A DNA stretch of 64,000 bases from Caulobacter sp. CCUG 60055. GTDB lineage: Bacteria; Pseudomonadota; Alphaproteobacteria; Caulobacterales; Caulobacteraceae. Positions within the stretch are counted from its first letter, which is position 1. Each line of letters begins with the position of its first letter. The notes under the pieces are model-generated. The model did no database searches. It had not been told where the DNA came from and saw nothing but the letters and a program-made list of their open reading frames with translations. The DNA lies in NCBI RefSeq assembly GCF_022750545.1, contig NZ_PUIC01000001.1, forward strand, positions 434,001 through 498,000, written 5' to 3'. The position numbers were made by a program, and so were the translations under genes. This document shows positions 18,512-27,080 of this stretch, piece after piece.

Positions 18512-18994
18512 ATGACCACGGCCTCAACGACCGCCTCTCGCGCCAACGACGAGGTCGACCGCAATCTGGCCTTCCTGACCTATGGGCTGCTGTTCTTCTC
18601 GATCTTCTTCGCCGGCGCGCCGGCGCTGATCGCCGCCGCCATCGCCTATTCGCGGCGGGGCGACGCGACGGCCCTGGCGCGGTCGCATCACCGCTTCCAG
18701 ATCTTCATCTTCTGGGTCGGGTTCGGCTTCGCGCTGCTGGCCGGGGTGTCGGGCCTGGCGGCGGTGCTGGCGATCATCGGCGAGATGGTCCACGTGGCGG
18801 TGGGTTCGGACTTCGATCTCCTCGACGCGGTGTCGGTCCGCCTCGCCGACATCCATATCGGCCGGTGGGTGATCACCTTCATGATCGCCTCGGTGGCCTT
18901 GGGCGTGGCCAGCGCCCTGTGGCTGGTGATTTCGTCGGCCTACGGGTTCGTCCGGCTTGCATCCGGACGGCCGATAGGCCACGTGCGGGCCTGA
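18512..18994 (+). CDS. Small integral membrane protein, DUF4870-like
   Basis: A 160-residue protein with three or four hydrophobic segments (about 23-47, 60-90, 112-142). The stretch NLAFLTYGLLFFS, followed later by SHHRFQIFIFWVGFGFALL, has the shape of the DUF4870 membrane family, in which a charged HxRxQ-type turn precedes a long helix. The ATG at 18512 starts just after a GC-rich region; the frame open to 18329 is not family-like. It ends 32 bases before hemB on the same strand, so the two may share a transcript. Function unknown. Confidence 0.72.
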   Translation: MTTASTTASRANDEVDRNLAFLTYGLLFFSIFFAGAPALIAAAIAYSRRGDATALARSHHRFQIFIFWVGFGFALLAGVSGLAAVLAIIGEMVHVAVGSDFDLLDAVSVRLADIHIGRWVITFMIASVALGVASALWLVISSAYGFVRLASGRPIGHVRA

Positions 18995-19026
18995 TCCAAA
19001 CGCACCGCACGCCGCCGAGGCCCGTC

Positions 19027-20028
19027 ATGTTCAATGCGCCGCTCGCGCCCTTCCCCGCCCTTCGTCCGCGCCGCCTGCGGCAGGCCGACTGGATTCGACG
19101 GCTGACGCGCGAGACGGTCTTCACCCCGGCCGACCTGGTGTGGGCCATCGTGGTGCATGACGGCGACGAGGCCCGCGTGCCCGTGCCCTCCATGCCCGGC
19201 GTCGCCCGCCTGTCGGTCGCCGAGGCGGCCCGCACCGCCGTCGAGGCCCGCGCGCTCGGCATTCCGGCCATCGCCGTCCACCCCCATGTCGACGGCGCCA
19301 AGAAGGACGCCCTCGGAACCGAGGGCCATAATCCCGACGGCCTGGTGGCCCGCGCGCTGAAGGCCATGAAGGACGCCGCCCCCGAGGTCGGCCTGATGTG
19401 CGACCTGGCCCTCGATCCCTTCACCGACCACGGCCACGACGGCCTGATCGAGGACGGCCGCATCCTCAACGACGCCACCATCGAGCGCCTGGTCGAGCTG
19501 GGCCTGATGCAGGCCGAGGCCGGCGCCGACGTGCTGGCCGCCTCGGACATGATGGACGGCCGGGTCGGCGCCCTGCGCGCCGCGCTCGAGGCCGCCGGCC
19601 GGACCGACACCATGATCATGGCCTATGCGGCCAAGTACGCCTCGGCCTTCTACGGCCCCTATCGCGACGCCATCGGCACCGCGGTCGCGCTCAAGGGCGA
19701 CAAGAAGACCTATCAGATGGACCCGGGCAACACCGACGAGGCCCTGCGCGAGGTCGCCCTCGACATCGCCGAAGGCGCCGACCTGATCATGGTCAAGCCG
19801 GGCATGCCCTATCTCGACATCGTCCGCCGCGTGGTCGAGACCTTCGCCATGCCGACCCTCGCCTTCCAGGTCTCCGGCGAGTACGCGATGATCACCGCCG
19901 CCGCCCAGAACGGCTGGATCGACGAGGACCGCGCCATCCTGGAAAGCCTGACGGCGTTCAAGCGGGCCGGTTGCTCGGGCGTGGTCACCTATTTCGCGCC
20001 CCGCGCGGCGCGGCTGCTCGGGGCCTGA
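19027..20028 (+). CDS. hemB: Delta-aminolevulinic acid dehydratase (porphobilinogen synthase), Mg-type
   Basis: A 333-residue enzyme joining two 5-aminolevulinates into porphobilinogen. Both Schiff-base lysines are in context: MAYAAKYASAFYGP and MVKPGMPYLD. The metal site reads CDLALDPFTDHGHDG, with Ala and Asp replacing the cysteines of zinc enzymes, so it is the zinc-independent, Mg/allosteric class found in alphaproteobacteria and plants. ATG 19027 is preceded by GAGGCCCGTC. Its stop overlaps the apparent CTG start of the AraC regulator as CTGA. Confidence 0.97.
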   Translation: MFNAPLAPFPALRPRRLRQADWIRRLTRETVFTPADLVWAIVVHDGDEARVPVPSMPGVARLSVAEAARTAVEARALGIPAIAVHPHVDGAKKDALGTEGHNPDGLVARALKAMKDAAPEVGLMCDLALDPFTDHGHDGLIEDGRILNDATIERLVELGLMQAEAGADVLAASDMMDGRVGALRAALEAAGRTDTMIMAYAAKYASAFYGPYRDAIGTAVALKGDKKTYQMDPGNTDEALREVALDIAEGADLIMVKPGMPYLDIVRRVVETFAMPTLAFQVSGEYAMITAAAQNGWIDEDRAILESLTAFKRAGCSGVVTYFAPRAARLLGA

Positions 20029-20897
20029 CGCCGATCGCTCCGGACGCGCCCCTGCTGCGGCGTTCGGGCCAGTTCTACGGTCGCGGCGAGGCCGCGCGCC
20101 AGGCCGCGGGGCTCGGCTTCGCCCGGCTGGCCGCCACGGCCCCCGAGGAGGAGGTCCGCACCCACACGCACGAGGACGCCCATTTCGTCCTGGCGCTGTC
20201 GGGGGTCTATCTGTCGACGGCCCGTTCGGCGCCGCCCCTGGCCTGCGCGCCGTTCCTGGTGTTCAACCCGGCCGGCGTCACCCATCGCGACCGCTTCCTG
20301 CACGGCCAGGGGCGCTTCGTCGCCCTGACCGTGCCGCGCGGCGTCGAGGGCGGCCTGATCGCCGACGCGCCGCGCCTGGGCCCGGCCGTCCGGCTGCACG
20401 ATCCCTACGCCGTGCACGCCGCCCGGCTGATCGCCCGCGAACTGGGCGGCCCGTGCGGCGACTTCGCCCTCGAAGCCCTGGCCATGCAACTGTTCGGCAG
20501 CCTCGTTCCCGACCGGGCGCGGGCGAACCAGCCCCCCGCCTGGCTGGCCAGGGCGCACGAGATGATCTGGGAAGCCGACGATCCCGAACTGAGCGTGGCC
20601 ACGGTGGCCCGCGAGGTCGGCGTGCATCCGGTGCATCTGGCGCGGGTGTTCCGGCGCTATCTGGGTTGCGCGCCGGGGGAATACCTGCGCGGGCGCAGGC
20701 TGGAGCGCGCGGCCTCCCTGCTCGGGCGGGCGCGGGCCTCGCTCGCCGAGGTGGCGGCCGAGACCGGCTTCGTCGATCAGAGCCACCTGCACCGGGCGTT
20801 CCGCTCCGCCTTCGGGGTGACGCCCGGCCGCTACCGCCGCCGGGGCGGCGGCGAAGATGTTGCGCCGATACAAGACCGCCGCCCGCGGCGGAGCTAG
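20025..20897 (+). CDS. AraC-family transcriptional regulator with non-ATG start
   Basis: About 290 residues. The N-terminal part has a cupin-like sensor fold (THTHEDAHFVLALSGVYLSTA, then FNPAGVTHRDRF). The C-terminus has two AraC helix-turn-helices (SVATVAREVGVHPVHLARVF and LAEVAAETGFVDQSHLHRAF, then GVTPGRYRR). No ATG, GTG or TTG lies in the first part of the frame downstream of hemB. The best start is CTG at 20025, overlapping the hemB stop as CTGA; TTG at 19971, inside hemB, is the alternative. Effector unknown. The serine hydrolase gene 36 bases downstream may be its target. Confidence 0.82.
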   Translation: MTPIAPDAPLLRRSGQFYGRGEAARQAAGLGFARLAATAPEEEVRTHTHEDAHFVLALSGVYLSTARSAPPLACAPFLVFNPAGVTHRDRFLHGQGRFVALTVPRGVEGGLIADAPRLGPAVRLHDPYAVHAARLIARELGGPCGDFALEALAMQLFGSLVPDRARANQPPAWLARAHEMIWEADDPELSVATVAREVGVHPVHLARVFRRYLGCAPGEYLRGRRLERAASLLGRARASLAEVAAETGFVDQSHLHRAFRSAFGVTPGRYRRRGGGEDVAPIQDRRPRRS

Positions 20898-20933
20898 AGA
20901 CCGCCTCGCAATCGTCCGTCCGGGGAGACATTC

Positions 20934-22064
20934 ATGAAGCGCGTCGCCGTTCTGGTCTTGGCCGCCGCCCTGTCGCAGGCCGCGCCCGCGTCGGCGGCCC
21001 CCGCCGCGCCCGAGCCCGCGCGCCGCGCCATGCTGGACGACGCCCAGCCCACGCCGCCCGCAAGCCAGGGCCTGTCCGCCGACCGCCTGGCGGCGATGGA
21101 CGCGGCCGTGCGCAAGGGCGATTTCCAGCAGATCACCAGCGTGCTGATCGCCCGCCACGGCCGGCTGATCCACGAGGCCTATTACGACGCCGGCGGCCGC
21201 GACGCGCGGCGCAACACCCGTTCGGTCACCAAGACCGTGACCAGCATGCTGGTCGGGATCGCCATCGATCGAAAGGCCATCCCGGGGGTTCAGGCCCGCG
21301 TCCTGCCCTATTTCCCCGACAAGCAGCCGCTGGCCAACCCCGACAAGCGGAAGGACGATATCTCCGTGGAGGACCTGCTCAGCATGAGCTCCCTCCTGGA
21401 GTGCGATGACAACAATCAGTTTTCGCGCGGCAACGAAGAGCGGATGTACCTCATCGAGGACTGGGTGAAGTTCGCCCTCGACCTGCCGGTCAAGGGCTTC
21501 CCGAGCTGGGAGCCCAAGCCCAAGGACGCCCCATTCGGCCGCAGCTTCAGCTACTGCACGGCCGGCGTCACCACGCTTGGGGCCCTGTTGGAACGGGCGA
21601 CCAAGACGCCGCTCCAGGACTACGCCGAACGCAACCTGTTCACGCCCCTGGGGATCGACAAGCCCGAATGGCAGCTTTCGCCGCTGGGCCTGCCCCAGGG
21701 CGGCGGCGGCCTGGGCCTGCGCAGCCGCGACCTGCTCAAGCTCGGCCAGCTCTATCTCGACGGCGGCGTCTGGAACGGCCGGCGCGTCGTGCCGGCCGAA
21801 TGGGTCAAGGCCTCGACCTCGCCGCACGCCCAGGTCGACGACCAGACCAACTATGGCTATCTGTGGTGGCTCAAGAGCTTTCCGGCCAAGGGGAAAGCCC
21901 ATCCGGCCTGGATCATGAGCGGCACCGGCGGCAACAAGGTGATCGTCGCGCCCGACCTCGACCTGACGGCGGTGATCACCACCACCAACTACCAGATCCG
22001 CGGCGCGCACCCCTTGTCGGAAAAGCTGCTGACCGACTTCATCCTTGACGCCGTCGAGGACTGA
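20934..22064 (+). CDS. Exported serine hydrolase, class C beta-lactamase family
   Basis: A 376-residue protein with a Sec signal (MKRVAVLVLAAALSQAAPASA). The penicillin-binding-protein fold is marked by the SxxK motif in RSVTKTVTSML, a Tyr motif in FSYCTAGV, and the C-terminal SGTGGNKV in place of the KTG triad. It hydrolyses an unknown ester or amide in the periplasm; such proteins are often D-aminopeptidase or esterase-like and rarely true beta-lactamases. SD GGGGAGA precedes ATG 20934. It is probably co-transcribed with the AraC gene and is convergent with the next hydrolase, with stop codons directly adjacent. Confidence 0.88.
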   Translation: MKRVAVLVLAAALSQAAPASAAPAAPEPARRAMLDDAQPTPPASQGLSADRLAAMDAAVRKGDFQQITSVLIARHGRLIHEAYYDAGGRDARRNTRSVTKTVTSMLVGIAIDRKAIPGVQARVLPYFPDKQPLANPDKRKDDISVEDLLSMSSLLECDDNNQFSRGNEERMYLIEDWVKFALDLPVKGFPSWEPKPKDAPFGRSFSYCTAGVTTLGALLERATKTPLQDYAERNLFTPLGIDKPEWQLSPLGLPQGGGGLGLRSRDLLKLGQLYLDGGVWNGRRVVPAEWVKASTSPHAQVDDQTNYGYLWWLKSFPAKGKAHPAWIMSGTGGNKVIVAPDLDLTAVITTTNYQIRGAHPLSEKLLTDFILDAVED

Positions 22065-23150
22065 TCAGCGTTCCGACGTCTTCAGCAGTTCGGCCAGCCT
22101 GTCCTTCCAGATCGCCGCCCAGGTGTGGGTGCCGTGGCCGTGGGTGTTCTCGCCGACCGGGATCAGCACGAAGCGGCCGTTCTTGAGCCGCCTGGCCGCC
22201 GGCTCGGCGATCCCCAGCTCGGGCGGATTGATGAAATCGTCGGCCGAGTTGATCCACATCACCGGGGCGACGATCTTCTCCAGTCCCGCCGAGGGATCGT
22301 AGTCGCGCGAGGCGTCGACCTGATAGAGCAGGTCGTTGGCGTCCAGCGCGGCCGACCTCTGGGCGAAGTACTCGTCCAGATATTTGTCCGCCGCTTCGCG
22401 GGTTGGCAGCGCCTTCTGCATCGGCAGCGGCGAGGCGCCTGCGATCAGCAAGAGGTCGAGCGCCGTGCGCAAACCCTCCTTCGGCTGTTCGGCATAGTCG
22501 CCGCCCTTCCAGGCCGGGTCCTTGACTATGGCGTCCATCAGCATCTTGCGCCAGGTGCGGTTGCGGCCGGCGATCTCGGTCGGCAGGCAGGCCAGCGGCA
22601 TCAGGGCGTCGGCGAAGGCCGGATAGGTTTCGCCCCAGACGAAGCCGTGCATGCAGCCCATCGAGGTGCCCATCAGCAGCCGCAGATGATCCACCCCAAG
22701 GCCCTTGGTCAGCAGTTCGTGCTGGGCCAGCACCATGTCGTCGTAGTCGTAATGCGGGAAGCGGGCGCGCAGGCCGTCGCTGGGCTTGGAGGATTTCCCG
22801 TGCCCGATCCCGTCCGGCAAGATCACGTAGTACTTGGCCGGGTCGAGCAGGCCGCCCGGCGCGAACAGCACGTCGGCGAACTGCGGGGCGAAGAACTGCC
22901 GCCCCGTCCCCCCGGTGCCATGCAGGACCATCACCGCGTTGGTCACGCGGCCCTGGGCGTCGCGCCTGGGCTGGCCCAGGGTGGTGTAGTGCAGCCGCAG
23001 CTCCGGCCGGCTTTCGCCGGACCTGAACCGGAAGTCGCGGACGACGAAGTCGCCTTCCTTCGCCTGGGTCAGGGCGGGAACCTCAGCCTTGGCCGCGCCG
23101 AGCGAAAACGCCGCCAGAATTCCGGCCAAGGCCATTGAAAAAACACGCAT
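22065..23150 (-). CDS. Exported alpha/beta hydrolase of the MetX-like family
   Basis: A 361-residue protein with a 22-residue signal peptide. The fold resembles homoserine O-acetyltransferase, with VLHGTGGTGRQF as the oxyanion region, nucleophile Ser in GTSMGCMHG, acid Asp in NSADDFINPPE, and catalytic His in ENTHGHGTH. The export signal and the lack of the MetX-specific helical-cap sequence argue against a methionine role. It is more likely a periplasmic esterase or acyltransferase. The gene is convergent with the beta-lactamase-family gene. The substrate cannot be told. Confidence 0.82.
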   Translation of the reverse strand: MRVFSMALAGILAAFSLGAAKAEVPALTQAKEGDFVVRDFRFRSGESRPELRLHYTTLGQPRRDAQGRVTNAVMVLHGTGGTGRQFFAPQFADVLFAPGGLLDPAKYYVILPDGIGHGKSSKPSDGLRARFPHYDYDDMVLAQHELLTKGLGVDHLRLLMGTSMGCMHGFVWGETYPAFADALMPLACLPTEIAGRNRTWRKMLMDAIVKDPAWKGGDYAEQPKEGLRTALDLLLIAGASPLPMQKALPTREAADKYLDEYFAQRSAALDANDLLYQVDASRDYDPSAGLEKIVAPVMWINSADDFINPPELGIAEPAARRLKNGRFVLIPVGENTHGHGTHTWAAIWKDRLAELLKTSER

Positions 23151-23179
23151 ATCCCGTCCCTATTTAATCTTTTGTCCGC

Positions 23180-24034
23180 TCAGCGGTCCAGCCGCGCCGC
23201 GAGGCTGGAGGTGTCCCAACGCCGCCCGCCCATGGCCTGGACCTCGGCGTAGAACTGATCGACCAAGGCGGTCACCGCCAGCTGCGCGCCGTTGGCGCGC
23301 GCCTCTTCCAGAGCGATGCCCAGGTCCTTGCGCATCCAGTCGACCGCGAAGCCGAAGTCGAACCGGCCCTCGACCATGGTCTTCCAGCGGTTCTCCATCT
23401 GCCAGGACTGCGCCGCGCCCTTGGAGATCGCCTCCAGCACGGCGTCGGTGTCGAGACCGGCCTGTTTGGCGAAGTGGACGGCCTCGGCCACCCCCTGCAC
23501 CACGCCGGCGATGGCGATCTGGTTGCACATCTTGGCCTGCTGGCCGGCGCCGACCCCGCCGATGCGGCGGATGGCCTTGGCGTAGGCCTCCAGGACCGGC
23601 CGCGCCCGTTCGAACGCCGCCTCGTCGCCGCCGACCATGATGGTCAACTGGCCGTTCTCGGCCCCGGCCTGGCCGCCGGAGACCGGCGCGTCGAGGAAAG
23701 TCCTGCCCTGGGCCGCCGCCGCCTCGGCCGCCTCGCGCGCCAGCTTGGCCGAAGTCGTGGTGTGGTCGACGACGATCCCGCCCGCCGCCATGGCCGGCAG
23801 CGCCTCCTTGAGCACGGCGCGGACGTCGTCGTCATTGCCGACGCACAGGGCGACCAGTTCGCAATCCCTCACCGCCTCGGCGATGGTCGCGCCCGCCCGG
23901 CCGCCATGGGTCTCCACCCAGCGCCCGGCCTTGGCCGGGCTGCGGTTGAACACCGAGACCTCGTGCCCGGCCTTGGCCAGATGCCCCGCCATGGGAAAGC
24001 CCATGACGCCCAACCCGACGAACGCGACCTTCAT
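23180..24034 (-). CDS. NAD(P)-dependent 3-hydroxyisobutyrate dehydrogenase-like oxidoreductase
   Basis: A 284-residue beta-hydroxyacid dehydrogenase. The N-terminal Rossmann fold begins VAFVGLGVMGFPMAGHLAKAG. The substrate motif DAPVSGGQAGAENGQLTIMV and the catalytic Lys in GAGQQAKMCNQI are complete. Candidates are 3-hydroxyisobutyrate, tartronate semialdehyde or glyoxylate/succinic semialdehyde reduction; the sequence does not decide. I chose ATG 24034, as upstream residues are not family-like. It lies 29 bases upstream of the exported MetX-like gene on the same strand, but the two have no obvious shared pathway. Confidence 0.92.
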   Translation of the reverse strand: MKVAFVGLGVMGFPMAGHLAKAGHEVSVFNRSPAKAGRWVETHGGRAGATIAEAVRDCELVALCVGNDDDVRAVLKEALPAMAAGGIVVDHTTTSAKLAREAAEAAAAQGRTFLDAPVSGGQAGAENGQLTIMVGGDEAAFERARPVLEAYAKAIRRIGGVGAGQQAKMCNQIAIAGVVQGVAEAVHFAKQAGLDTDAVLEAISKGAAQSWQMENRWKTMVEGRFDFGFAVDWMRKDLGIALEEARANGAQLAVTALVDQFYAEVQAMGGRRWDTSSLAARLDR

Positions 24035-24140
24035 CACCGCACACCCCAGTTCATGAACCCGTGCCTGGGGATTAGGCCGCCACGCGCCGGCGCCGCAACC
24101 CCATCTTAACGTCCGCCGGGCACTTTCATCCCAACTGAGG

Positions 24141-24154
24141 TTAATCGCGCTTAA
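24141..24154 (+). promoter_or_regulatory. TTAA-N6-TTAA element before motB (CtrA-box-like)
   Basis: TTAA at 24141-24144 and 24151-24154 are separated by six bases, and a further TTAAC lies at 24106. The Caulobacter CtrA box is TTAA-N7-TTAA, so the spacing is off by one. The second half also overlaps the ribosome binding site AAGGA of motB. Flagellar genes are classic CtrA targets, which makes it worth noting, at low confidence. Confidence 0.25.
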
Positions 24155-24163
24155 GGACGGGTC

Positions 24164-25066
24164 ATGGCGGTCGGCGACGGGTCGGTGACCATCCGCAAGG
24201 TCAAGAAGGTGATGGGGCACGGCCACCATGGCGGCGCCTGGAAGGTGGCCTATGCCGACTTCGTCACCGCGATGATGGCCTTCTTCCTCCTGATGTGGCT
24301 GATCAACACCACCAGCCCCGAACAGAAGCGCGGCATCGCCGACTATTTCGCGCCGGCCAGCGTCTCGCAGTCGACCAGCGGCTCGGGCGGCATCCTCGGC
24401 GGCACCGCCCTAGGCGACGACGGGGTCAAGAGCAACGGCTCGATGACGGTGATCGACCAGATCGCCCCCGACAGCCAGCCGGCCGGCCAGACCGGCCGCG
24501 GCGACGGCAAGCCCCAGGACGCCAAGACCGCCCAGCAGGCGGCCATGGAGAAGGCGCTGGAGCGGCGCGAGGACCAGGCCTTCCAGAGCGCGGCCCAGTC
24601 GCTGCGCCAAGCCTTGCAGGACATGCCCGAACTGGCCGAGCTGTCCAAGCAGGTGCTGATCGACCAGACCCCCGAGGGCCTGCGCATCCAGCTCGTCGAC
24701 CAGGACGGCCGGTCGATGTACAAGGAAGGCTCGGCCGCGCCCAACGACCGCGCCAAGATCCTGCTGCGCGCCATCACCAAGATCGTCAACCAGCTGCCCA
24801 ACCGCATCACCATCTCGGGCCACACCAGCGCCAACGCCGACGGCTCGAAAACCGAGAACGACTGGCAGCTCTCGGCGGCGCGGGCCAACGCCGCCCGCCA
24901 GATCATGCAGGCGGCCGGCGTCGACGCCGACCGGGTCTATCAGGTGTCGGGCAAGGCCAATTCCGACCCGCTCTATCCGGACGATCCCACCCTGCCCGGC
25001 AACCGCCGCATCGCCATCGTGCTGCTGCGCGAGGCGCCCGTGCTGCCGCCCGACCACAGCCTCTGA
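24164..25066 (+). CDS. motB: Flagellar motor stator protein MotB
   Basis: A 300-residue stator subunit. It has a short basic cytoplasmic N-terminus, one membrane helix (about 28-50) with the proton-carrying Asp32 in VAYADFVTAMMAFFL, a linker, and a C-terminal OmpA-like peptidoglycan-binding domain (about 165-285) containing ITISGHTSAN and LSAARANAARQIM. It pairs with MotA to drive rotation by proton flow. motA is not adjacent, as in Caulobacter, where the two are unlinked. SD AAGGA lies nine bases before the ATG. Confidence 0.96.
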   Translation: MAVGDGSVTIRKVKKVMGHGHHGGAWKVAYADFVTAMMAFFLLMWLINTTSPEQKRGIADYFAPASVSQSTSGSGGILGGTALGDDGVKSNGSMTVIDQIAPDSQPAGQTGRGDGKPQDAKTAQQAAMEKALERREDQAFQSAAQSLRQALQDMPELAELSKQVLIDQTPEGLRIQLVDQDGRSMYKEGSAAPNDRAKILLRAITKIVNQLPNRITISGHTSANADGSKTENDWQLSAARANAARQIMQAAGVDADRVYQVSGKANSDPLYPDDPTLPGNRRIAIVLLREAPVLPPDHSL

Positions 25067-25093
25067 AGCTTCAGGCCGCCCTGGGGCCTGCGG

Positions 25094-25110
25094 CGCAAGC
25101 GACGCTTGCG
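25094..25110. repeat. Inverted repeat downstream of motB
   Basis: CGCAAGCG-A-CGCTTGCG is a perfect eight-base dyad, 27 bases after the motB stop. No T run follows. It may be a weak terminator for motB or sit in the leader of bpt. Confidence 0.4.
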
Positions 25111-25183
25111 TGAAAGCTCGGCTTGCGTCCTAATCCGAGACAGCGCCGGCCCGGTTGGGGGCCGTCTGGGATGACGCCCGTCC

Positions 25184-25945
25184 GTGACACACCACTTTGC
25201 GACGCGCCAGTTACGCTTCTTCCTGACGGCGGCGTCGCCCTGCCCCTATCTGCCCGGCCGCCAGGAGCGCAAGGTGTTCGCCCACCTGCCGCTGAACGAC
25301 GGCCCCAGCGTCAACGACGCCCTGACCCAGGTCGGTTTCCGCCGTTCCCAGAACATCGCCTACCGCCCGGCCTGCGAGGCCTGCGAGGCCTGCGTCTCCG
25401 CCCGCATCCCGGCCGCCGACTATCGGTTTTCGCGCTCCGAGCGCCGCATCCTCGACCGTAACGGCCACCTGCGCCGCCACATCGTCGAGGCCGAGGCGAC
25501 GATGGAGCAGTTCGACCTGCTGCGCCGCTACCTCCTGGCCCGCCACGCCGAAGGCGGCATGGCCGACATGACCTGGCCCGACTATGTGGCCATGGTCGAG
25601 GACACCGCGGTCCGCACCCATATCGTCGAGTACCGCGCCCCTTCGACCGACGGCGGCCCGGGCGACCTGATCGCCTGCGTGCTGGTCGACATGCTCAACG
25701 ACGGCCTGTCGCTGGTCTACAGCTTCTACGATCCAGCGATGACCAAGCTCAGTCTCGGCTCGTTCATCATCCTCGACCACGTCATCCAGGCGGTGCTGAC
25801 CAGCGCGCCCTACGTCTATCTCGGCTATTGGGTCAACGGCAGCGTCAAGATGGCCTACAAGGCCCGCTTCAACCCGATCGAGATCCTGCGTCCCGGGGGC
25901 TGGGTGCTGATGTCGCGCCGCGACCGCGAGCCCGCCGCCGAATAA
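25184..25945 (+). CDS. bpt: Aspartate/glutamate leucyltransferase (N-end rule)
   Basis: A 253-residue L-transferase that adds leucine from Leu-tRNA to N-terminal Asp or Glu, marking proteins for ClpS/ClpAP degradation. The N-terminal ATE domain has SPCPYLPGRQERKVFAHL and the cysteine cluster ACEACEACVSAR. The C-terminal GNAT-like domain has YSFYDPAMTKLSLGSFIILD and YLGYWVNGSVKMAYKARF. The start is GTG at 25184, giving normal length. It appears to be transcribed alone. Confidence 0.96.
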   Translation: MTHHFATRQLRFFLTAASPCPYLPGRQERKVFAHLPLNDGPSVNDALTQVGFRRSQNIAYRPACEACEACVSARIPAADYRFSRSERRILDRNGHLRRHIVEAEATMEQFDLLRRYLLARHAEGGMADMTWPDYVAMVEDTAVRTHIVEYRAPSTDGGPGDLIACVLVDMLNDGLSLVYSFYDPAMTKLSLGSFIILDHVIQAVLTSAPYVYLGYWVNGSVKMAYKARFNPIEILRPGGWVLMSRRDREPAAE

Positions 25946-25973
25946 AGGCCCGGCAAGTCTCGCCTTCCCCGCC

Positions 25974-27065
25974 TCAGCCCCAGGGACCGCGCTGGCCGCC
26001 GTCGTCCGGCGGCGGCGGCCCCCACGGCCATTCCTGATCCTGCCGTGACGCCGGCGGGGGCTCGGCGGCCGGGACGGCCGGGCGGTCGGGAGTCACCGGC
26101 AGGTCGAGGCCGCCGGCGAAACGCACCAGCGCGGCCACCCGCTTCTCGACCGGGGGGTGGGTGGTGAACAGGCCCATCACGCCCTCGTCGTCGTTCTCCA
26201 GGAACATGCCGCGCACCTGCCGCGGCGCTTCGAGGTGCGAACGCCCGCTGATCTTGCGCAGGGCCGAGATCATGGCGTCGGGGTTCTTGGTCAGCTCGAC
26301 CGCCCCGGCGTCGGCGATGTATTCCCGCTGACGCGAGATGGCGAACTGGATGACGATGGCCAGCGCGTAGCCGACCGCCACCACGGCCAGGGCCAGCAGC
26401 ACGAAGACGGCGTTGCCGCCGCGCCGGCCGTCGTCGCGCGAGCGCCGGCCGAGCCCGCCCCACAGCACCGCCCGATAGACCACCTGGGCCAGCAGGGTGA
26501 TGATGCCGGCGAACACCGAGGCGATGACCATGGTGCGGACGTCGCGGTTGATGATGTGGGTTAGTTCGTGGCCGAGCACGGCCTCGATCTCGTCGCGGTC
26601 CAAGGTCTGGATCAGGCCGCGGGTGACGCTGACGCAGAACTGGCCTTCGTGCAGGCCGCTGGCGAAGGCGTTCAGGGCGTCGGTCTCGATGATCTGCAGG
26701 GTCGGCGTCCGCATGCCCCGCGAGATGCAGAGGTTTTCCAGAAGGTTGTAGAGCTCGGGCTCGTCCTTCCGCGTCACCGGCTGCGCGCCGGTCGCCAGGT
26801 TGATGATGAGCTGGTTGGAGAAATAGGCGATGACGAACCAGACGCCAGCCACGACCAAGGCCAAGGGCGCCGAGCCGATCAGCAGGCGCAGGGAATAGCC
26901 CAGGTCGCCGTTCAGGCTGCCGGTCGACGGCAGGTAGCCCGCCCCCATCAACCCCAGCTGCAACACGTAGATCATGCCGATCAGCAGCAGGGGGAAACCG
27001 ATCAGCAGCAGGGTCGATCGGAGGTTGTTGTTCCAGATGTAGGTCTGGAGGCCGACGGCCTGCAC
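25974..27065 (-). CDS. HtpX-like M48 membrane zinc metalloprotease
   Basis: A 363-residue membrane protease. Two N-terminal helices (about 17-42 and 63-84) precede an M48 domain with the zinc motif HELTH at residues 166-170 and the third ligand Glu in QREYIADAGAV. Two more helices lie between them (about 178-200 and 220-245). The proline-rich C-terminal tail (DQEWPWGPPPPDDGG) is unlike E. coli HtpX. The start is GTG at 27065. Only 15 bases separate it from lemA, and LemA-M48 pairs are widespread; a role in membrane protein quality control is inferred. Confidence 0.9.
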   Translation of the reverse strand: MQAVGLQTYIWNNNLRSTLLLIGFPLLLIGMIYVLQLGLMGAGYLPSTGSLNGDLGYSLRLLIGSAPLALVVAGVWFVIAYFSNQLIINLATGAQPVTRKDEPELYNLLENLCISRGMRTPTLQIIETDALNAFASGLHEGQFCVSVTRGLIQTLDRDEIEAVLGHELTHIINRDVRTMVIASVFAGIITLLAQVVYRAVLWGGLGRRSRDDGRRGGNAVFVLLALAVVAVGYALAIVIQFAISRQREYIADAGAVELTKNPDAMISALRKISGRSHLEAPRQVRGMFLENDDEGVMGLFTTHPPVEKRVAALVRFAGGLDLPVTPDRPAVPAAEPPPASRQDQEWPWGPPPPDDGGQRGPWG

Positions 27066-27080
27066 GACGACGAACCTTGC

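Noticed and set aside
19971..20030. Frameshift joining hemB and the AraC gene
   Set aside because: hemB ends at its normal family length, and the AraC domain is complete with a plausible CTG or TTG start, so no frameshift is needed.
22065..23150. Homoserine O-acetyltransferase (metX) call
   Set aside because: An N-terminal signal peptide and no methionine gene nearby make a cytoplasmic biosynthetic role unlikely, despite the similar fold and triad.
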